Below, piece by piece: positions 8,568-18,053 of a DNA stretch of 64,000 nt (the stretch's first letter is position 1; the number at the start of each line of letters is the position of its first letter). The stretch is from Chitinophagaceae bacterium (GTDB taxonomy: Bacteria > Bacteroidota > Bacteroidia > Chitinophagales > Chitinophagaceae). The notes beneath the pieces are model-generated. The model saw only the letters and a list, made by a program, of their open reading frames with translations, was not told the DNA's origin and ran no database searches. The stretch is from the NCBI GenBank assembly GCA_020403455.1, contig JADBXP010000005.1:186001-250000 (forward strand), in the 5' to 3' direction. Both the position numbers and the translations under genes were made by a program.

Positions 8568-11500
8568 TTATCGCAATAGAACCAAGGTGCCGGTCCTCTT
8601 AATTGTTTCGCAGTCAGTTATTGCTTCGATCATATAGACGTATGTTCCACTTGACTGCGGAATGCCCCGCAAGGTTCCATCCCAACAGGAAAAAACATCT
8701 TTAGAAGAATAAATTAAATCACCATTTCGATTAAATATTTCGCATTTGAAATTTTTAACTGCATTTCCCCATTTAGCAACCCCAAAACAATCATTCAAGC
8801 CGTCGTTGTTCGGGGTAAAAGCATTTGGGACCAGATAAGACTGATTGGCATAAGAAAAATCACGCAGGATGATTGACCTGGATGCTGAGCAACCTTGGTC
8901 TGAATAGACAGTAACCTCGAACAATTGTCTATCCCCTCTATTCGTCACAAATGGCTGAGCACTGCGCGGATCGGATACAAGTTGTGCAGGCAGCCAGTAG
9001 TAATAGGTTCCTCCGCTTGCCTTTAAATAAACTGTATCTACTTTGCAATTAAAATCATTTGACTTTTCTATCTGTATCACCGGCTTCTGCGCCACCACAA
9101 TTTGACTAAAAAGTGTATCCGTAATCTGACAAGTACTGTCAAACATTTCCAAACTATAGAGTTGTGATGAATCAGGTTTTACCAACAGATTTTTCTCAGC
9201 TATGGAAAGAGCATACCGCGTATTCAGCCAACGACTTTGCTGACTGCCCGATGACTTCAGTAAAATAGTTGTCCCGACGCAAATTGTATCTGAAAAAGGA
9301 GACAACTCAAAACTAGGTGGATCTTTCACCTCAAATTGAACAGAATCTTTGGTGGAACAAAAAGGGCTTGAAAATGCTTTTAGAATGTATAAGGTAGATG
9401 TAAGGGGGGTAATGGAAGGATTGGCAATACCTGGATTACCAACACCAATGGTGGGTGTCCATTCATAATTTGCTCCCGACTCAATGGTACCAGTTATCTG
9501 AACAGACTGTCCCTTGCATAACAATGTATCAGTTAAAAATATTTCTGCCCGGGGAATAAAATAGACTTGGATGGAACGTATCAATGTATCCGAATAATTG
9601 CAGTCGGAACGGTACATTCTGACCGCAATGTTGCTGGTAGAATCTGGTTTCAACCATTTTACAGCTGGGCCAGGCAGATTGGAAGGAAGCCATGCATACG
9701 CATCGGCACCACTGCCTGTTACAAGAATACTATCCCCCTTGCAAATTTCTGTCTTACTCAGATTTAAATCGAACTGAATGGGCGGATGAACAACGATGCT
9801 AACAGTATCTTTCGCTAAGCATCCAAAGGCCGAACTGGCAGTTACATAATAACTGGTAGTTGTAAAGGGAGTTGCCAGCGGTTCAGGTAACGAGGGATCA
9901 TTCAGGCCTATGCTGGGTGTCCATTGATAGGACAAACCTGCGGGGGAAGTTTGTGTAAGCAAGAGTTTTTGACCGGAACAAATAGCAGTATCAGCAAGAA
10001 CCTGAATCGATATAGATGGATTTACAGTGAATTGAATGCTGTCATTGATTGAACAGTTATTGATATCCAATCCATTGATTCGATAGCGTACTGACTCATT
10101 GGGTGCGGCTTTCGGACTTGATGATGTTGAACTTGATAAACCAATTGAGGGAGTCCATTCAATGAACTTTACATTGCTGACAGTTAAAAGTATAGAGTCA
10201 TAATTTTGACATACCACATAATTTCTGGTCAAATTCAAATTAGCCGGACTTCTAACAACAATTTGCTTGCAAAATGATGACTGGGTAGGCAATCCTTCAT
10301 CTACTACCAAACTTACATTGTAAACACCGGGGTTGCCATAGATGATGGGAGGAGGATCGACAGCATTGGAACTACTGATGTTAGAACTAACACAGCCCGT
10401 AAACTTGATGCGAGAGAGGGTATTTCCTGATGCATTGGGCATGAAGGCATACAAGTCGGCACCATCTCGGAAAATTTTTGAAATAGAATGTGGACTGCTT
10501 GCTCCACCTATTCTTCCCAAAGACTGAGCAAGCGGATTGGTGCCAAGGGTAGTAAATGTCAGTCTTACCAAATCACCGGGTCCACCATTGACCAAAAATC
10601 CAACCAGTTTATCACAATACTTCATAATGAACAGATCACGGGGACTACTTAAAGAATTTCCAATATTTCCCAAATTTGTTCCCGTAGGAGTCAACAACAT
10701 ACTTGACCCAAAATCTAGTCTTGATAGGGTGCTATTACCAAAATTTGAAACAAAAACCCGCCAAACTCCATTGTCATTAATCGGACAAATTCCGCTTGGC
10801 AAATCTAGGTTCCCGATATTTCCAAGATTTTCACCTGTAGGTATTCCAGTAAAGTTTAAACCAAAACTAAATTTAGTAATAGTACTATTTCTGTAGTTGA
10901 CGGTTAATCCGTACCAATTATTATCTTCTTGGAAAATGAACAAATCAACAGGGTAATCCATATTTCCAATATTCCCCCAATTCGTATGAATAGGAGTATT
11001 GTTCAATGAAGTGCCAAAATCAAGTTTCACAATTCTGGAACTGATACCAATTAGTGGATCTCCTCCCACCACAAATGCATACCAGCTGCCATTAGCTTTT
11101 AAGACTTGTAAACCTTGAGCACTATTGGGAATGCTGCCATTAAAATTGCCCAGATTGGTTACTATGGGTGTATTCAGCAAACTGTTTCCAAAGTTCAACC
11201 GAATGAGACCTCCGGGCGTATTATTGACTACGAAAGCATAATAATTTCCGTTATCAAAAGCGTAATCTGAAAAAACAGGAATTCCTAAACTATTGCCCGG
11301 GTTTCCCAATAACACACCTGTAGGTACCTGATCAATATTGGCAGCACAGAAATCCCAGCGATAGGAAGTTGCGTTGGTAGAACGATTGGTAATTGTGACC
11401 GAACTATTCACACAAGCAGAATCAGGCATTTCAAAAAGAGCCAACACATTGGTTGATTCAACACCTATTTGTCGCGAAGTTGAGAGGGATAAATGATCAA

Positions 11501-11702
11501 TATTAGCCGAGTGATGAATAACCACACCACGATTAACAGCACTATCCTTGTTGACAATCGAATCAGAGATGAAGAGAGAAGGGGGTACTACAAGATGTTG
11601 AGCTGCAACTTTCTCTTTGCTGATAAAAATCAAGCAAAGCCACAATAAGTACCGCAGAAATCGATACAAACCAATTGACAACATGATGTGCAATATATTC
11701 AA
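8568..11702 (-). CDS. T9SS type B exported protein with propeller-split PKD domain and PKD/Ig-like repeats
   Basis: A 1044-residue secreted protein. Residues 1-34 are a long signal peptide ending VAAQ. Residues 90-119 look like the first half of a PKD domain (SYRWDFC). About 320 residues of roughly 50-residue repeats follow, each with an LGNIGN-like turn and a Y-x-F-V strand, as in a beta-propeller. The PKD domain then resumes near 450-480 (IIYGNPGVYNVSLVVD). About five PKD/Ig-like repeats (WTPSIGL-type strands) follow. Residues 955-1044 are the gliding-motility-associated C-terminal domain (PNAFTPNNDGLNDCFG), the type IX secretion type B sorting signal. Likely anchored on or released from the cell surface as an adhesin; its ligand is unknown. 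Confidence 0.88.
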   Translation of the reverse strand: MNILHIMLSIGLYRFLRYLLWLCLIFISKEKVAAQHLVVPPSLFISDSIVNKDSAVNRGVVIHHSANIDHLSLSTSRQIGVESTNVLALFEMPDSACVNSSVTITNRSTNATSYRWDFCAANIDQVPTGVLLGNPGNSLGIPVFSDYAFDNGNYYAFVVNNTPGGLIRLNFGNSLLNTPIVTNLGNFNGSIPNSAQGLQVLKANGSWYAFVVGGDPLIGISSRIVKLDFGTSLNNTPIHTNWGNIGNMDYPVDLFIFQEDNNWYGLTVNYRNSTITKFSFGLNFTGIPTGENLGNIGNLDLPSGICPINDNGVWRVFVSNFGNSTLSRLDFGSSMLLTPTGTNLGNIGNSLSSPRDLFIMKYCDKLVGFLVNGGPGDLVRLTFTTLGTNPLAQSLGRIGGASSPHSISKIFRDGADLYAFMPNASGNTLSRIKFTGCVSSNISSSNAVDPPPIIYGNPGVYNVSLVVDEGLPTQSSFCKQIVVRSPANLNLTRNYVVCQNYDSILLTVSNVKFIEWTPSIGLSSSTSSSPKAAPNESVRYRINGLDINNCSINDSIQFTVNPSISIQVLADTAICSGQKLLLTQTSPAGLSYQWTPSIGLNDPSLPEPLATPFTTTSYYVTASSAFGCLAKDTVSIVVHPPIQFDLNLSKTEICKGDSILVTGSGADAYAWLPSNLPGPAVKWLKPDSTSNIAVRMYRSDCNYSDTLIRSIQVYFIPRAEIFLTDTLLCKGQSVQITGTIESGANYEWTPTIGVGNPGIANPSITPLTSTLYILKAFSSPFCSTKDSVQFEVKDPPSFELSPFSDTICVGTTILLKSSGSQQSRWLNTRYALSIAEKNLLVKPDSSQLYSLEMFDSTCQITDTLFSQIVVAQKPVIQIEKSNDFNCKVDTVYLKASGGTYYYWLPAQLVSDPRSAQPFVTNRGDRQLFEVTVYSDQGCSASRSIILRDFSYANQSYLVPNAFTPNNDGLNDCFGVAKWGNAVKNFKCEIFNRNGDLIYSSKDVFSCWDGTLRGIPQSSGTYVYMIEAITDCETIKRTGTLVLLR

Positions 11703-11736
11703 ATCAAATCAAATACTATGCAGAATGAATTTCAAC

Positions 11737-12516
11737 TTACCAATTCTCCCCACCCATCTTTTTTTTGAGGTTAAAAAGAAACTTACCGATTGGTGTTTGA
11801 AGCAAGTGATGAAGCATCTTTAGTCGCATCTGCCAGAAATTTAGTAAGAGAGAAGAACCAAAATGAGACTCGTATACTTTTGTATTTTCATCCAATGATG
11901 CAATGTACTGATGCGAACTGATTCCGGAATCGTCGAAGCGGACTGATGCAAAATTGTAAAAAGCGTAATTTTCTTTCGTCAGGCGACACATCATATCGTA
12001 ATCCATCGCAATCTTGTATGCACCATTGTATTCCCCTACCCTTTTATATGCGTTTTTGTGAACGAACCAGCTGGGATGAGAAACACTGCGCATGCCCCGG
12101 TACAATTTGGAAGACTCGAATGGCTTTCCGACCTCAACCCAATGGCCGGCACGTTTCATTACAATCTTTCCAGATATCCAAGCAGCACCGGGATGTTGCC
12201 GTAAAAAATCAGCAATTTGTTCCAAAACTTTCTCATGCAGTAGTTCATCTCCCGAATTCAAGAGTTGAATCATGCCCTCCCCGGCGTAGCGAATACCTTT
12301 GTTAAATGCATCAGCAATGCCGGTATCGCGTTCGTTGATTACCTTCCTATAGGAGGGCAAAGGTTTTCCAGAGAACCAATCCGCTATGGCACTATCAGTA
12401 GATCCATTGATGATCCAATGTTCATCCGGCAAGCAGGTTTGTTTATCTACTGACTCACAAGTTCTCTGAACGTCAGAAAGATTATTGAAACAAATGGTGA
12501 CAAGAATTAAGTGCAT
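11737..12516 (-). CDS. WcaA-like GT2 glycosyltransferase
   Basis: A 259-residue GT-A enzyme beginning MHLILVTICFNNLSDVQRT, the standard GT2 start with Asn in place of the nucleotide-contacting Tyr. It continues with RDTGIADAFNKGIR and LLNSGDELL (the DxD region here reads NSGDE), as in colanic-acid WcaA/WcaE-type enzymes. It lies upstream of the T9SS protein on the same strand with 34 bases between them, and may be co-transcribed with it. Probably contributes to the same surface glycan as the 1-8560 genes; substrate unknown. Confidence 0.85.
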   Translation of the reverse strand: MHLILVTICFNNLSDVQRTCESVDKQTCLPDEHWIINGSTDSAIADWFSGKPLPSYRKVINERDTGIADAFNKGIRYAGEGMIQLLNSGDELLHEKVLEQIADFLRQHPGAAWISGKIVMKRAGHWVEVGKPFESSKLYRGMRSVSHPSWFVHKNAYKRVGEYNGAYKIAMDYDMMCRLTKENYAFYNFASVRFDDSGISSHQYIASLDENTKVYESHFGSSLLLNFWQMRLKMLHHLLQTPIGKFLFNLKKKMGGENW

Positions 12517-12647
12517 GTCAGCTAATTGGAAAATCTTGAGATAATAATTGATGTTTTAATGCCTTTTACTGAGACAGCGCTTATTCAATAGAAAAACAAA
12601 TATAATATGCTATAATGTATTGATTATCTGTACTTAAGGAGTGCTAA

Positions 12648-13568
12648 TTAAAATTTTATTTTGTACTCGAGGTTGAGAATAAAACCTCGGGTTAATCCAT
12701 CCGGTCTAACATCTCTTACAACAAATGGAGCGCCCAGGTTCAACTGCAAACTATTGGTGGCATTGAACGCATAATCAAAAAACAGATTTCCATTTAAAGT
12801 GAGGCCCTTAGATCCCTGTATATCAGTTAAGCGATTCAACTCGTCCCTGAACTGATCGTTACCCAGATGATATATAGGCAATAGACTGGCTGTCATTTTT
12901 AATTTAGATTGGAGAACGATAGGATAGGCAATTCTGACCAGCACATCACCTTTCCTGGAATATTGATTGGTGGACTGAAATTTTCTTAATGGAGAATTGA
13001 TCGGGTATCCGGAAGCCAGGAATTGGTTGTTGTTTTGACTCAGTGGTTGTTGGATGGCAGCAACCAATTGAAGCTTGTTGAAATTATATCCTAGACCAAA
13101 AATTAAATCGAATGTGCCGAGACTCGGTTGGTAGTCCATCGGGAGAGGTAAATTATTGCTGGACTGATTTGCCTGTGAAAAAGGAATTTTGGTTCCAATA
13201 GTCATTTGTAATTGACTGGTCAATCTATAATTCAGGTTAAGAAACAGATCGGAAATAGAAAAAACGGTGATGTTATTACCGGATTGTCCCAAGCTGGTTA
13301 TTTTAGCATCCAAAGCGATTTTATCAGAAACCTGCCTGTAGAATTCAACATAGTTTCCGTAAACAGAAATTGAGTTGTCTGCACTCCCCCAAAAACCTCC
13401 GATTTTTAAGTGGCTTTTCCAATTTTTTGTGCTATCGGCGGCCAGCTGTGGTTTGAAGCTATTGATGGTGCAAAAACCGGCATCACTGCAACCCTGTGCA
13501 TTACCGGAATATGAAATTACGGAAGCTAACGACCAGAGTATTGAAAAGAAAATTAGCTTTTGCTTCAT
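12648..13568 (-). CDS. Predicted outer-membrane beta-barrel protein, unrecognised
   Basis: A 306-residue exported protein. Residues 1-24 form a signal peptide (ends GNAQ) and the mature protein begins with CSDAGFC, a short Cys-x5-Cys motif. The rest alternates polar and hydrophobic residues in strand-length blocks (for example LKIGGFWGSADN, MTIGTKIPFSQ, FDLIFGLGYNF). The final residue is Phe, as in many outer-membrane barrels. I do not recognise a specific family. The paired cysteines after the signal peptide could form a disulfide. It has its own flanking gaps and no obvious operon partner. Confidence 0.65.
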   Translation of the reverse strand: MKQKLIFFSILWSLASVISYSGNAQGCSDAGFCTINSFKPQLAADSTKNWKSHLKIGGFWGSADNSISVYGNYVEFYRQVSDKIALDAKITSLGQSGNNITVFSISDLFLNLNYRLTSQLQMTIGTKIPFSQANQSSNNLPLPMDYQPSLGTFDLIFGLGYNFNKLQLVAAIQQPLSQNNNQFLASGYPINSPLRKFQSTNQYSRKGDVLVRIAYPIVLQSKLKMTASLLPIYHLGNDQFRDELNRLTDIQGSKGLTLNGNLFFDYAFNATNSLQLNLGAPFVVRDVRPDGLTRGFILNLEYKIKF

Positions 13569-13625
13569 GATTTTTTTTTTGGTGAAAATGATATCGATCT
13601 GATTCAGCAGTAATTTACAAAAAAT

Positions 13626-14378
13626 CTATTTACTCGTGAGCAGCGAAAGATTTTCCATGAACAGTTGCATGCCTTTCTTTTTGTGTTCGTCGAGTGTAAA
13701 ACTTATATTCTGAGTGAAATATACTTCCGGATCGTAGGGATGTATGGGTAATTCCGGCAATAAATCTCTCCAGTGTTCCACACCCCATAACAAAGCTCTG
13801 TTGAAGGAATCGATGAAAGAAGTTGGCAATGGCTCAATGGCTGCCCAAACTGCAAAAACAAAGGGGAGGCCGGTATGTTGTGTCCATGCTTCACCAAGAT
13901 CGTACCTGTAAGGAAAAGAAGGGTACAGTTCTAAAGCGCGGTCACCGATAACGACAGCAGCCGAAGTACCTTGTATTTTTTCAAGGAAATCTGCTCCGGT
14001 GGCGTGTAACAAATTTGGCTGAAGCCGCCAGTAGTCCCTAAGCAGAATTTGTGCCAATGCTACCGAAGTATTGCTTTGATAGTCCAGCAAAAGCGTCGTA
14101 ACCTGTTCTAAAGGAACCTGGCTGAAAATAGCGACAGAAGCGACAGTACCTGTAGATCCAATACAATAGTCCGAAACAACCCGGGCACCCGGAATACGTT
14201 GGAGGGCAGCAACAGGTATTAGACCAATGTCAATTTTTTTCGATAGCAGTTGCTCAGCTACCGCAGCAGGGTAATCGGAGGTCAGTGAGATATCGGGACG
14301 ATTGGGGGCATGGGTTAGACCATAGACGAAGGGCTTTGTATTCAGATAACTCACTGCACCGATTCGGATGGGTTCCAC
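13626..14378 (-). CDS. mqnA: Chorismate dehydratase MqnA
   Basis: A 250-residue protein starting at GTG (14378) with IRIGAVSYLNTKPFVYGL, the signature N-terminus of MqnA. It has the periplasmic-binding-protein-like fold used by this family (DIGLIPVAAL, GDRALELYP, LPFVFAVWA). MqnA converts chorismate to 3-enolpyruvylbenzoate, the entry step of the futalosine pathway to menaquinone in the cytoplasm. No other mqn genes adjoin it, although a UbiD-type decarboxylase is encoded at 39853-41694. The GTG start is preferred because no in-frame ATG precedes the conserved first strand. Confidence 0.9.
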   Translation of the reverse strand: MEPIRIGAVSYLNTKPFVYGLTHAPNRPDISLTSDYPAAVAEQLLSKKIDIGLIPVAALQRIPGARVVSDYCIGSTGTVASVAIFSQVPLEQVTTLLLDYQSNTSVALAQILLRDYWRLQPNLLHATGADFLEKIQGTSAAVVIGDRALELYPSFPYRYDLGEAWTQHTGLPFVFAVWAAIEPLPTSFIDSFNRALLWGVEHWRDLLPELPIHPYDPEVYFTQNISFTLDEHKKKGMQLFMENLSLLTSK

Positions 14379-14451
14379 CAGCTACAATTTTTGCAAAGAA
14401 AAACAATTCCCGTCAGGGAAAAGCCAAAAACAAAGGAAAAACCAACATTCC

Positions 14452-14481
14452 TTGAAAACCGCCTTGGCTGCTTTATCTTTG
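14452..14481 (+). promoter_or_regulatory. Predicted Bacteroidota promoter of purB
   Basis: TTG at 14452-14454 and TATCTTTG at 14474-14481 are separated by 19 bases, fitting the Bacteroidota primary sigma consensus (TTTG, about 19, TAnnTTTG). Transcription would begin near 14488, leaving a leader of about 25 bases before the ATG of purB at 14513. Confidence 0.65.
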
Positions 14482-14512
14482 TGCATCATTCAATTTGCCT
14501 AATACGGCTTTC

Positions 14513-15856
14513 ATGGAACTTACTCCACTTACCGCCATCTCCCCTATTGATGGCAGATACCGCGAACAAGTATCACCGCTGGCTCCCTATTTTTCTGAAT
14601 GGGGACTGATTCACTACAGGGTTCGAGTAGAAATTGCCTATTTCCTCTTTCTGGCAGATCAAAAACTATTTGTACTTCCAGCAGCTGTCAGGAAACATTT
14701 GCAACAAATGGAGGCAAATTTTGGACCCGCAGAGGCGGCCGCTATAAAAGATATCGAAAGAACAACCCGCCATGATGTAAAAGCAGTAGAGTATTTTTTA
14801 AAAGAAGAGCTCAAAAAGGCGGGTGGCGAACGTTTGCAGGAATGGATTCATTTCGGACTCACATCTCAGGACATCAATCATACTGCAGTGCCTATGAGCT
14901 GGCAAGCAGCATTAACAGAAGTTTATATTCCTGCAATGAATCAACTGCAAAAATTAATGCTACAGCAAGCACGAAAATGGAAGGATGTGCCAATGCTGGC
15001 AAAAACGCATGGACAACCCGCCTCCCCTACCCGATTGGGTAAGGAGTGGAAGGTTTTTCACGAAAGGATATCTACTCAATTGCATTTGTTGACATCACTA
15101 CCTCATACAGGTAAATTCGGTGGAGCCACCGGTAATTTCAATGCGCATCAAGTAAGTTTTCCGGAAAAGAATTGGCCGCGGCTGGCAGATAAATTCGTTC
15201 AGCGATTGGGTTTAACAAGACAGCAGTTCACCACCCAGATTGAGCACTATGATTTATTAGCTGCCCACCTCGATACCATCAAGCGGATCAATACAATATT
15301 GATAGATTTCAATAGGGATTGTTGGACTTATATCAGCATGGAATATTTTCGCCAGCAAACCAAAGCAGGCGAAGTGGGGTCTTCAGCTATGCCCCATAAA
15401 GTAAATCCGATTGACTTTGAAAATGCAGAGGGCAATCTTGGTATTGCCAATGCCCTTTTAGAACATTTATCATCAAAATTACCTGTCAGTCGTTTGCAAA
15501 GAGACCTTACTGATTCAACGGTTTTGAGAAACATAGGTGTTCCTTTGGCGCATAGTTTACTGGCAATACAATCCATGATGAAGGGAATGAATAAGTTATT
15601 ACTTAACAGGGAAAAAATTGAATACGACCTGAATCAAAACTGGGCTGTAGTTGCAGAAGCCATACAAACTATTTTACGGAGGGAACAATATGCCGGGGCT
15701 TATGAGGCACTTAAAGAATTAACACGCGGCAAGGAAGGTATCACGCAAAAAACTTTGCATACTTTCATCAAACGCTTACCAGTTAAAGCCGGGGTAAAAA
15801 AGGAATTGTTATCTATTACACCCATGAACTATACGGGTGTTAATCCCTCTTTTTAG
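14513..15856 (+). CDS. purB: Adenylosuccinate lyase
   Basis: A 447-residue protein from ATG at 14513; an upstream in-frame TTG at 14495 is rejected because the conserved N-terminus LTAISPIDGRY follows the ATG directly. It carries TSQDINHTA, KTHGQPASPTRLG (catalytic His region) and the fumarase/aspartase superfamily signature SSAMPHKVNP near residue 290, whose mobile Ser is the catalytic base. It cleaves adenylosuccinate and SAICAR in purine synthesis, as a cytoplasmic homotetramer. Length fits the family. Its own promoter is predicted just upstream; purE lies elsewhere in this window, so the purine genes are dispersed. Confidence 0.96.
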   Translation: MELTPLTAISPIDGRYREQVSPLAPYFSEWGLIHYRVRVEIAYFLFLADQKLFVLPAAVRKHLQQMEANFGPAEAAAIKDIERTTRHDVKAVEYFLKEELKKAGGERLQEWIHFGLTSQDINHTAVPMSWQAALTEVYIPAMNQLQKLMLQQARKWKDVPMLAKTHGQPASPTRLGKEWKVFHERISTQLHLLTSLPHTGKFGGATGNFNAHQVSFPEKNWPRLADKFVQRLGLTRQQFTTQIEHYDLLAAHLDTIKRINTILIDFNRDCWTYISMEYFRQQTKAGEVGSSAMPHKVNPIDFENAEGNLGIANALLEHLSSKLPVSRLQRDLTDSTVLRNIGVPLAHSLLAIQSMMKGMNKLLLNREKIEYDLNQNWAVVAEAIQTILRREQYAGAYEALKELTRGKEGITQKTLHTFIKRLPVKAGVKKELLSITPMNYTGVNPSF

Positions 15857-15880
15857 TAATTAGTTTTCCTTGCGCTTGAT

Positions 15881-16408
15881 TTATAATTTCAGCAGCATGT
15901 ATCCTCTACGCTGGTAAGTGCTGATAGCTGTCATTGCAGAAAGTGCAATTTCCAACTCGGGGGCAATGGTGGCCGGATCGATGTTCCGCTTGACCATGGA
16001 TTGAGCACAGACCAGCATTCGTACACCCGCTTTTTTTAGTGCACTAAACAGGGGCAGATTTGGATTGGGAACATTGTATTTGCGCAGATAAACAGAGTCA
16101 TGTTGTAAAAACATAGCTGCCGGACCATGAATTACTCCTACTATATGTAATCGTTCAGGAGATACCCCACCCAAAACGTGCAGGTTCGCTATGGATGCGA
16201 TTTTTTCTAACAATTCGTGTACCATTTCGGGTTTAGGATTGTCGGTATTCACCTCAACCACGATATTGTAGGTTTGACCGGGATCGGGCTTTTCAACAGG
16301 TAAGGCAACAGCATTTACTCCGCCAAAACCTTTTACCAGGGGGTAAACTTTCTGAGAGCGACCCGCAATAGAGAGCAAGAATAAGAGGAAGAACAAGCAA
16401 TATTTCAT
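15881..16408 (-). CDS. Exported DsrE-like protein
   Basis: A 175-residue protein with an N-terminal signal peptide (residues 1-18, ending AGRSQ) followed by a DsrE/DsrF-like fold: YNIVVEVNTDNPKP, RLHIVGVIHGPAAMF, LKKAGVRMLVCAQSM. A single Cys sits in VCAQS, the position of the active cysteine in cytoplasmic sulfur-relay DsrE proteins. Being exported sets it apart from those sulfurtransferases, and its role is not established. It is convergent with purB, with 24 bases between the two stops. Confidence 0.75.
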   Translation of the reverse strand: MKYCLFFLLFLLSIAGRSQKVYPLVKGFGGVNAVALPVEKPDPGQTYNIVVEVNTDNPKPEMVHELLEKIASIANLHVLGGVSPERLHIVGVIHGPAAMFLQHDSVYLRKYNVPNPNLPLFSALKKAGVRMLVCAQSMVKRNIDPATIAPELEIALSAMTAISTYQRRGYMLLKL

Positions 16409-16453
16409 GCGACAGTATTTAGAACAATATACAGAATTATCAGGAGTAGCCAG

Positions 16454-17773
16454 TTAGTTATTCTTGATAGGATAAAATCTTTCAGGCCGCGTTTCCCGAA
16501 ATTGACGAAGCAATGATCGTATCATTTCATTTTCCGGGTAGGGTGTTAATTTTTGGCGCAGGGATTCAATCGGTTCATCCGGATGCCAATGAATAGATTG
16601 ACTCATGCCATAGAATCTTCCCTGTTCGACAAGGATGAGTCCATCCTGGTCACGAATTACATAATTGGATTGTTGTTCCACCAGGTGTTCTAAGGCATTT
16701 TCAATTCTCAAGTTGTGTTCAGCTGGCTGCGGCAATGGTGATGATGGTGTTTTCTCTAGATAGCAGATAAAGGGATGTAAGTCAAAAGATCGAACTATTT
16801 TCCAAAGTGTTCTGTGTGCATCGGCCTGAAGTCCGAATGAACAGACAGGTGCAGAGAATTTATTCTTTTTATCGATGGCCAGGCGACGAAAGCCGGCTGC
16901 ATCAATGTAGTGGTAGATCGACCAGGCAGCTTCGAATCTTTTTTGGCTTTTGTTGAATGCGGGCCATAGTCGCTTGATTTCAATGCTTTCTAAAATTCCT
17001 GCTAAAAGTTCGGAAGCACAGATGGTATGACCGATGGTATAAATTGATTTCAGCAGGGCCTGTCTTTTTTCTGAAGTGTCTAGTCCTGTAAAGTGGCTTA
17101 TCACTCTTTTGCGAATCTGTTTGGCCTTCCCGACGTAAATAACTTTCCCTTTTTTATCTCGGAAGTAATAGACACCCGGGGATTGGGGAAGAGCATTGAT
17201 TTGATCGACGGATAAGTTAGGTGGCAACAGCTGATGTTTACCCTCCCGGCGCAGCATTTCTTTAACGATGGTATCTCCTGACTTTTCCAATGCCATTGAC
17301 AAGACGGTAGCTGCGGCTTTGGCATCACCACCAGCACGGTGACGGTGAGTGATGGTAATGTCAAGTGATCGGGAAAGATGACCCAATCCATATTTTGGGA
17401 GACCGGGAAATACTTTGCGGGCAAGACGGATGGTGCATAGTTTGGGCGATTGCAAATGATAGCCTGCTTGTTGGAGAAAGTATTTTACAAATGAATAGTC
17501 AAAATTCACATTGTGGGCAACAAAAATCCGGTCGCAAAGCAGATTGAATATTTTTTCCGCCTGATCATTGAAGGAGGGTGCCAGTGCTACCATATCATCA
17601 GAAATACCTGTCATGTTGGCTATGAATGGAGGAATGGGTTGTCCTGGATTGAGGAGTGTTTCAAATGTGTGTTCTATTTCACGTCCATTCATGCAAACGA
17701 TGGCAATCTCTGTGATGCCATGTTGGTGGGGGAATCCACCTGTGGTTTCGATATCGACAACGGCAAATCGCAT
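16454..17773 (-). CDS. DEDDh exonuclease fused to GIY-YIG nuclease
   Basis: A 439-residue two-domain protein. Residues 1-165 are a DnaQ/PolC-type 3'-5' exonuclease with DIETTGG (residues 7-13), HNVNFDYSF and a later HRAGGDA, the DEDDh acidic and His residues. Residues 200-280 are a GIY-YIG nuclease (SPGVYYFRDKKGKVIYVGKA) of the UvrC-N/Cho type, with a conserved LLAGILESIEIKRLWP helix carrying the catalytic Glu. The remaining 160 residues are unassigned. Such fusions are known in Bacteroidota and are annotated as DNA polymerase III epsilon-like or Cho-like repair proteins. A DNA-repair role is inferred. Confidence 0.88.
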   Translation of the reverse strand: MRFAVVDIETTGGFPHQHGITEIAIVCMNGREIEHTFETLLNPGQPIPPFIANMTGISDDMVALAPSFNDQAEKIFNLLCDRIFVAHNVNFDYSFVKYFLQQAGYHLQSPKLCTIRLARKVFPGLPKYGLGHLSRSLDITITHRHRAGGDAKAAATVLSMALEKSGDTIVKEMLRREGKHQLLPPNLSVDQINALPQSPGVYYFRDKKGKVIYVGKAKQIRKRVISHFTGLDTSEKRQALLKSIYTIGHTICASELLAGILESIEIKRLWPAFNKSQKRFEAAWSIYHYIDAAGFRRLAIDKKNKFSAPVCSFGLQADAHRTLWKIVRSFDLHPFICYLEKTPSSPLPQPAEHNLRIENALEHLVEQQSNYVIRDQDGLILVEQGRFYGMSQSIHWHPDEPIESLRQKLTPYPENEMIRSLLRQFRETRPERFYPIKNN

Positions 17774-18053
17774 TTAATTCAATTCCAATCTTTTAATGGT
17801 TGGTTAAGATGTAGAATAGACACATTGAAATGAAAAAGTGTAAATAAAGCCAATTAACTGTTTTAACTATCTAATCGTCAATATAAAATTGAAATTTATT
17901 AAGAAAAATAAACTCGAACATATTATTAAATATCGTCAAACATATATTGGTCATTAATATAATTTATGGATTTTGGGTATAAACAAAATAAAAATATCAT
18001 TGTTAATTAACGTTTTGTTACCAAATTGCAGACCTATTAAAAACAACTGAAAA
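17774..18053. other. AT-rich intergenic region before the first SusC gene
   Basis: These 280 bases separate the divergent exonuclease gene and susC1 and must hold both promoters. I found no exact TAnnTTTG element in either direction. TAACGTTTTG at 18009-18018 is a near match with one extra base. No tRNA, riboswitch or long inverted repeat was recognised. Confidence 0.4.
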
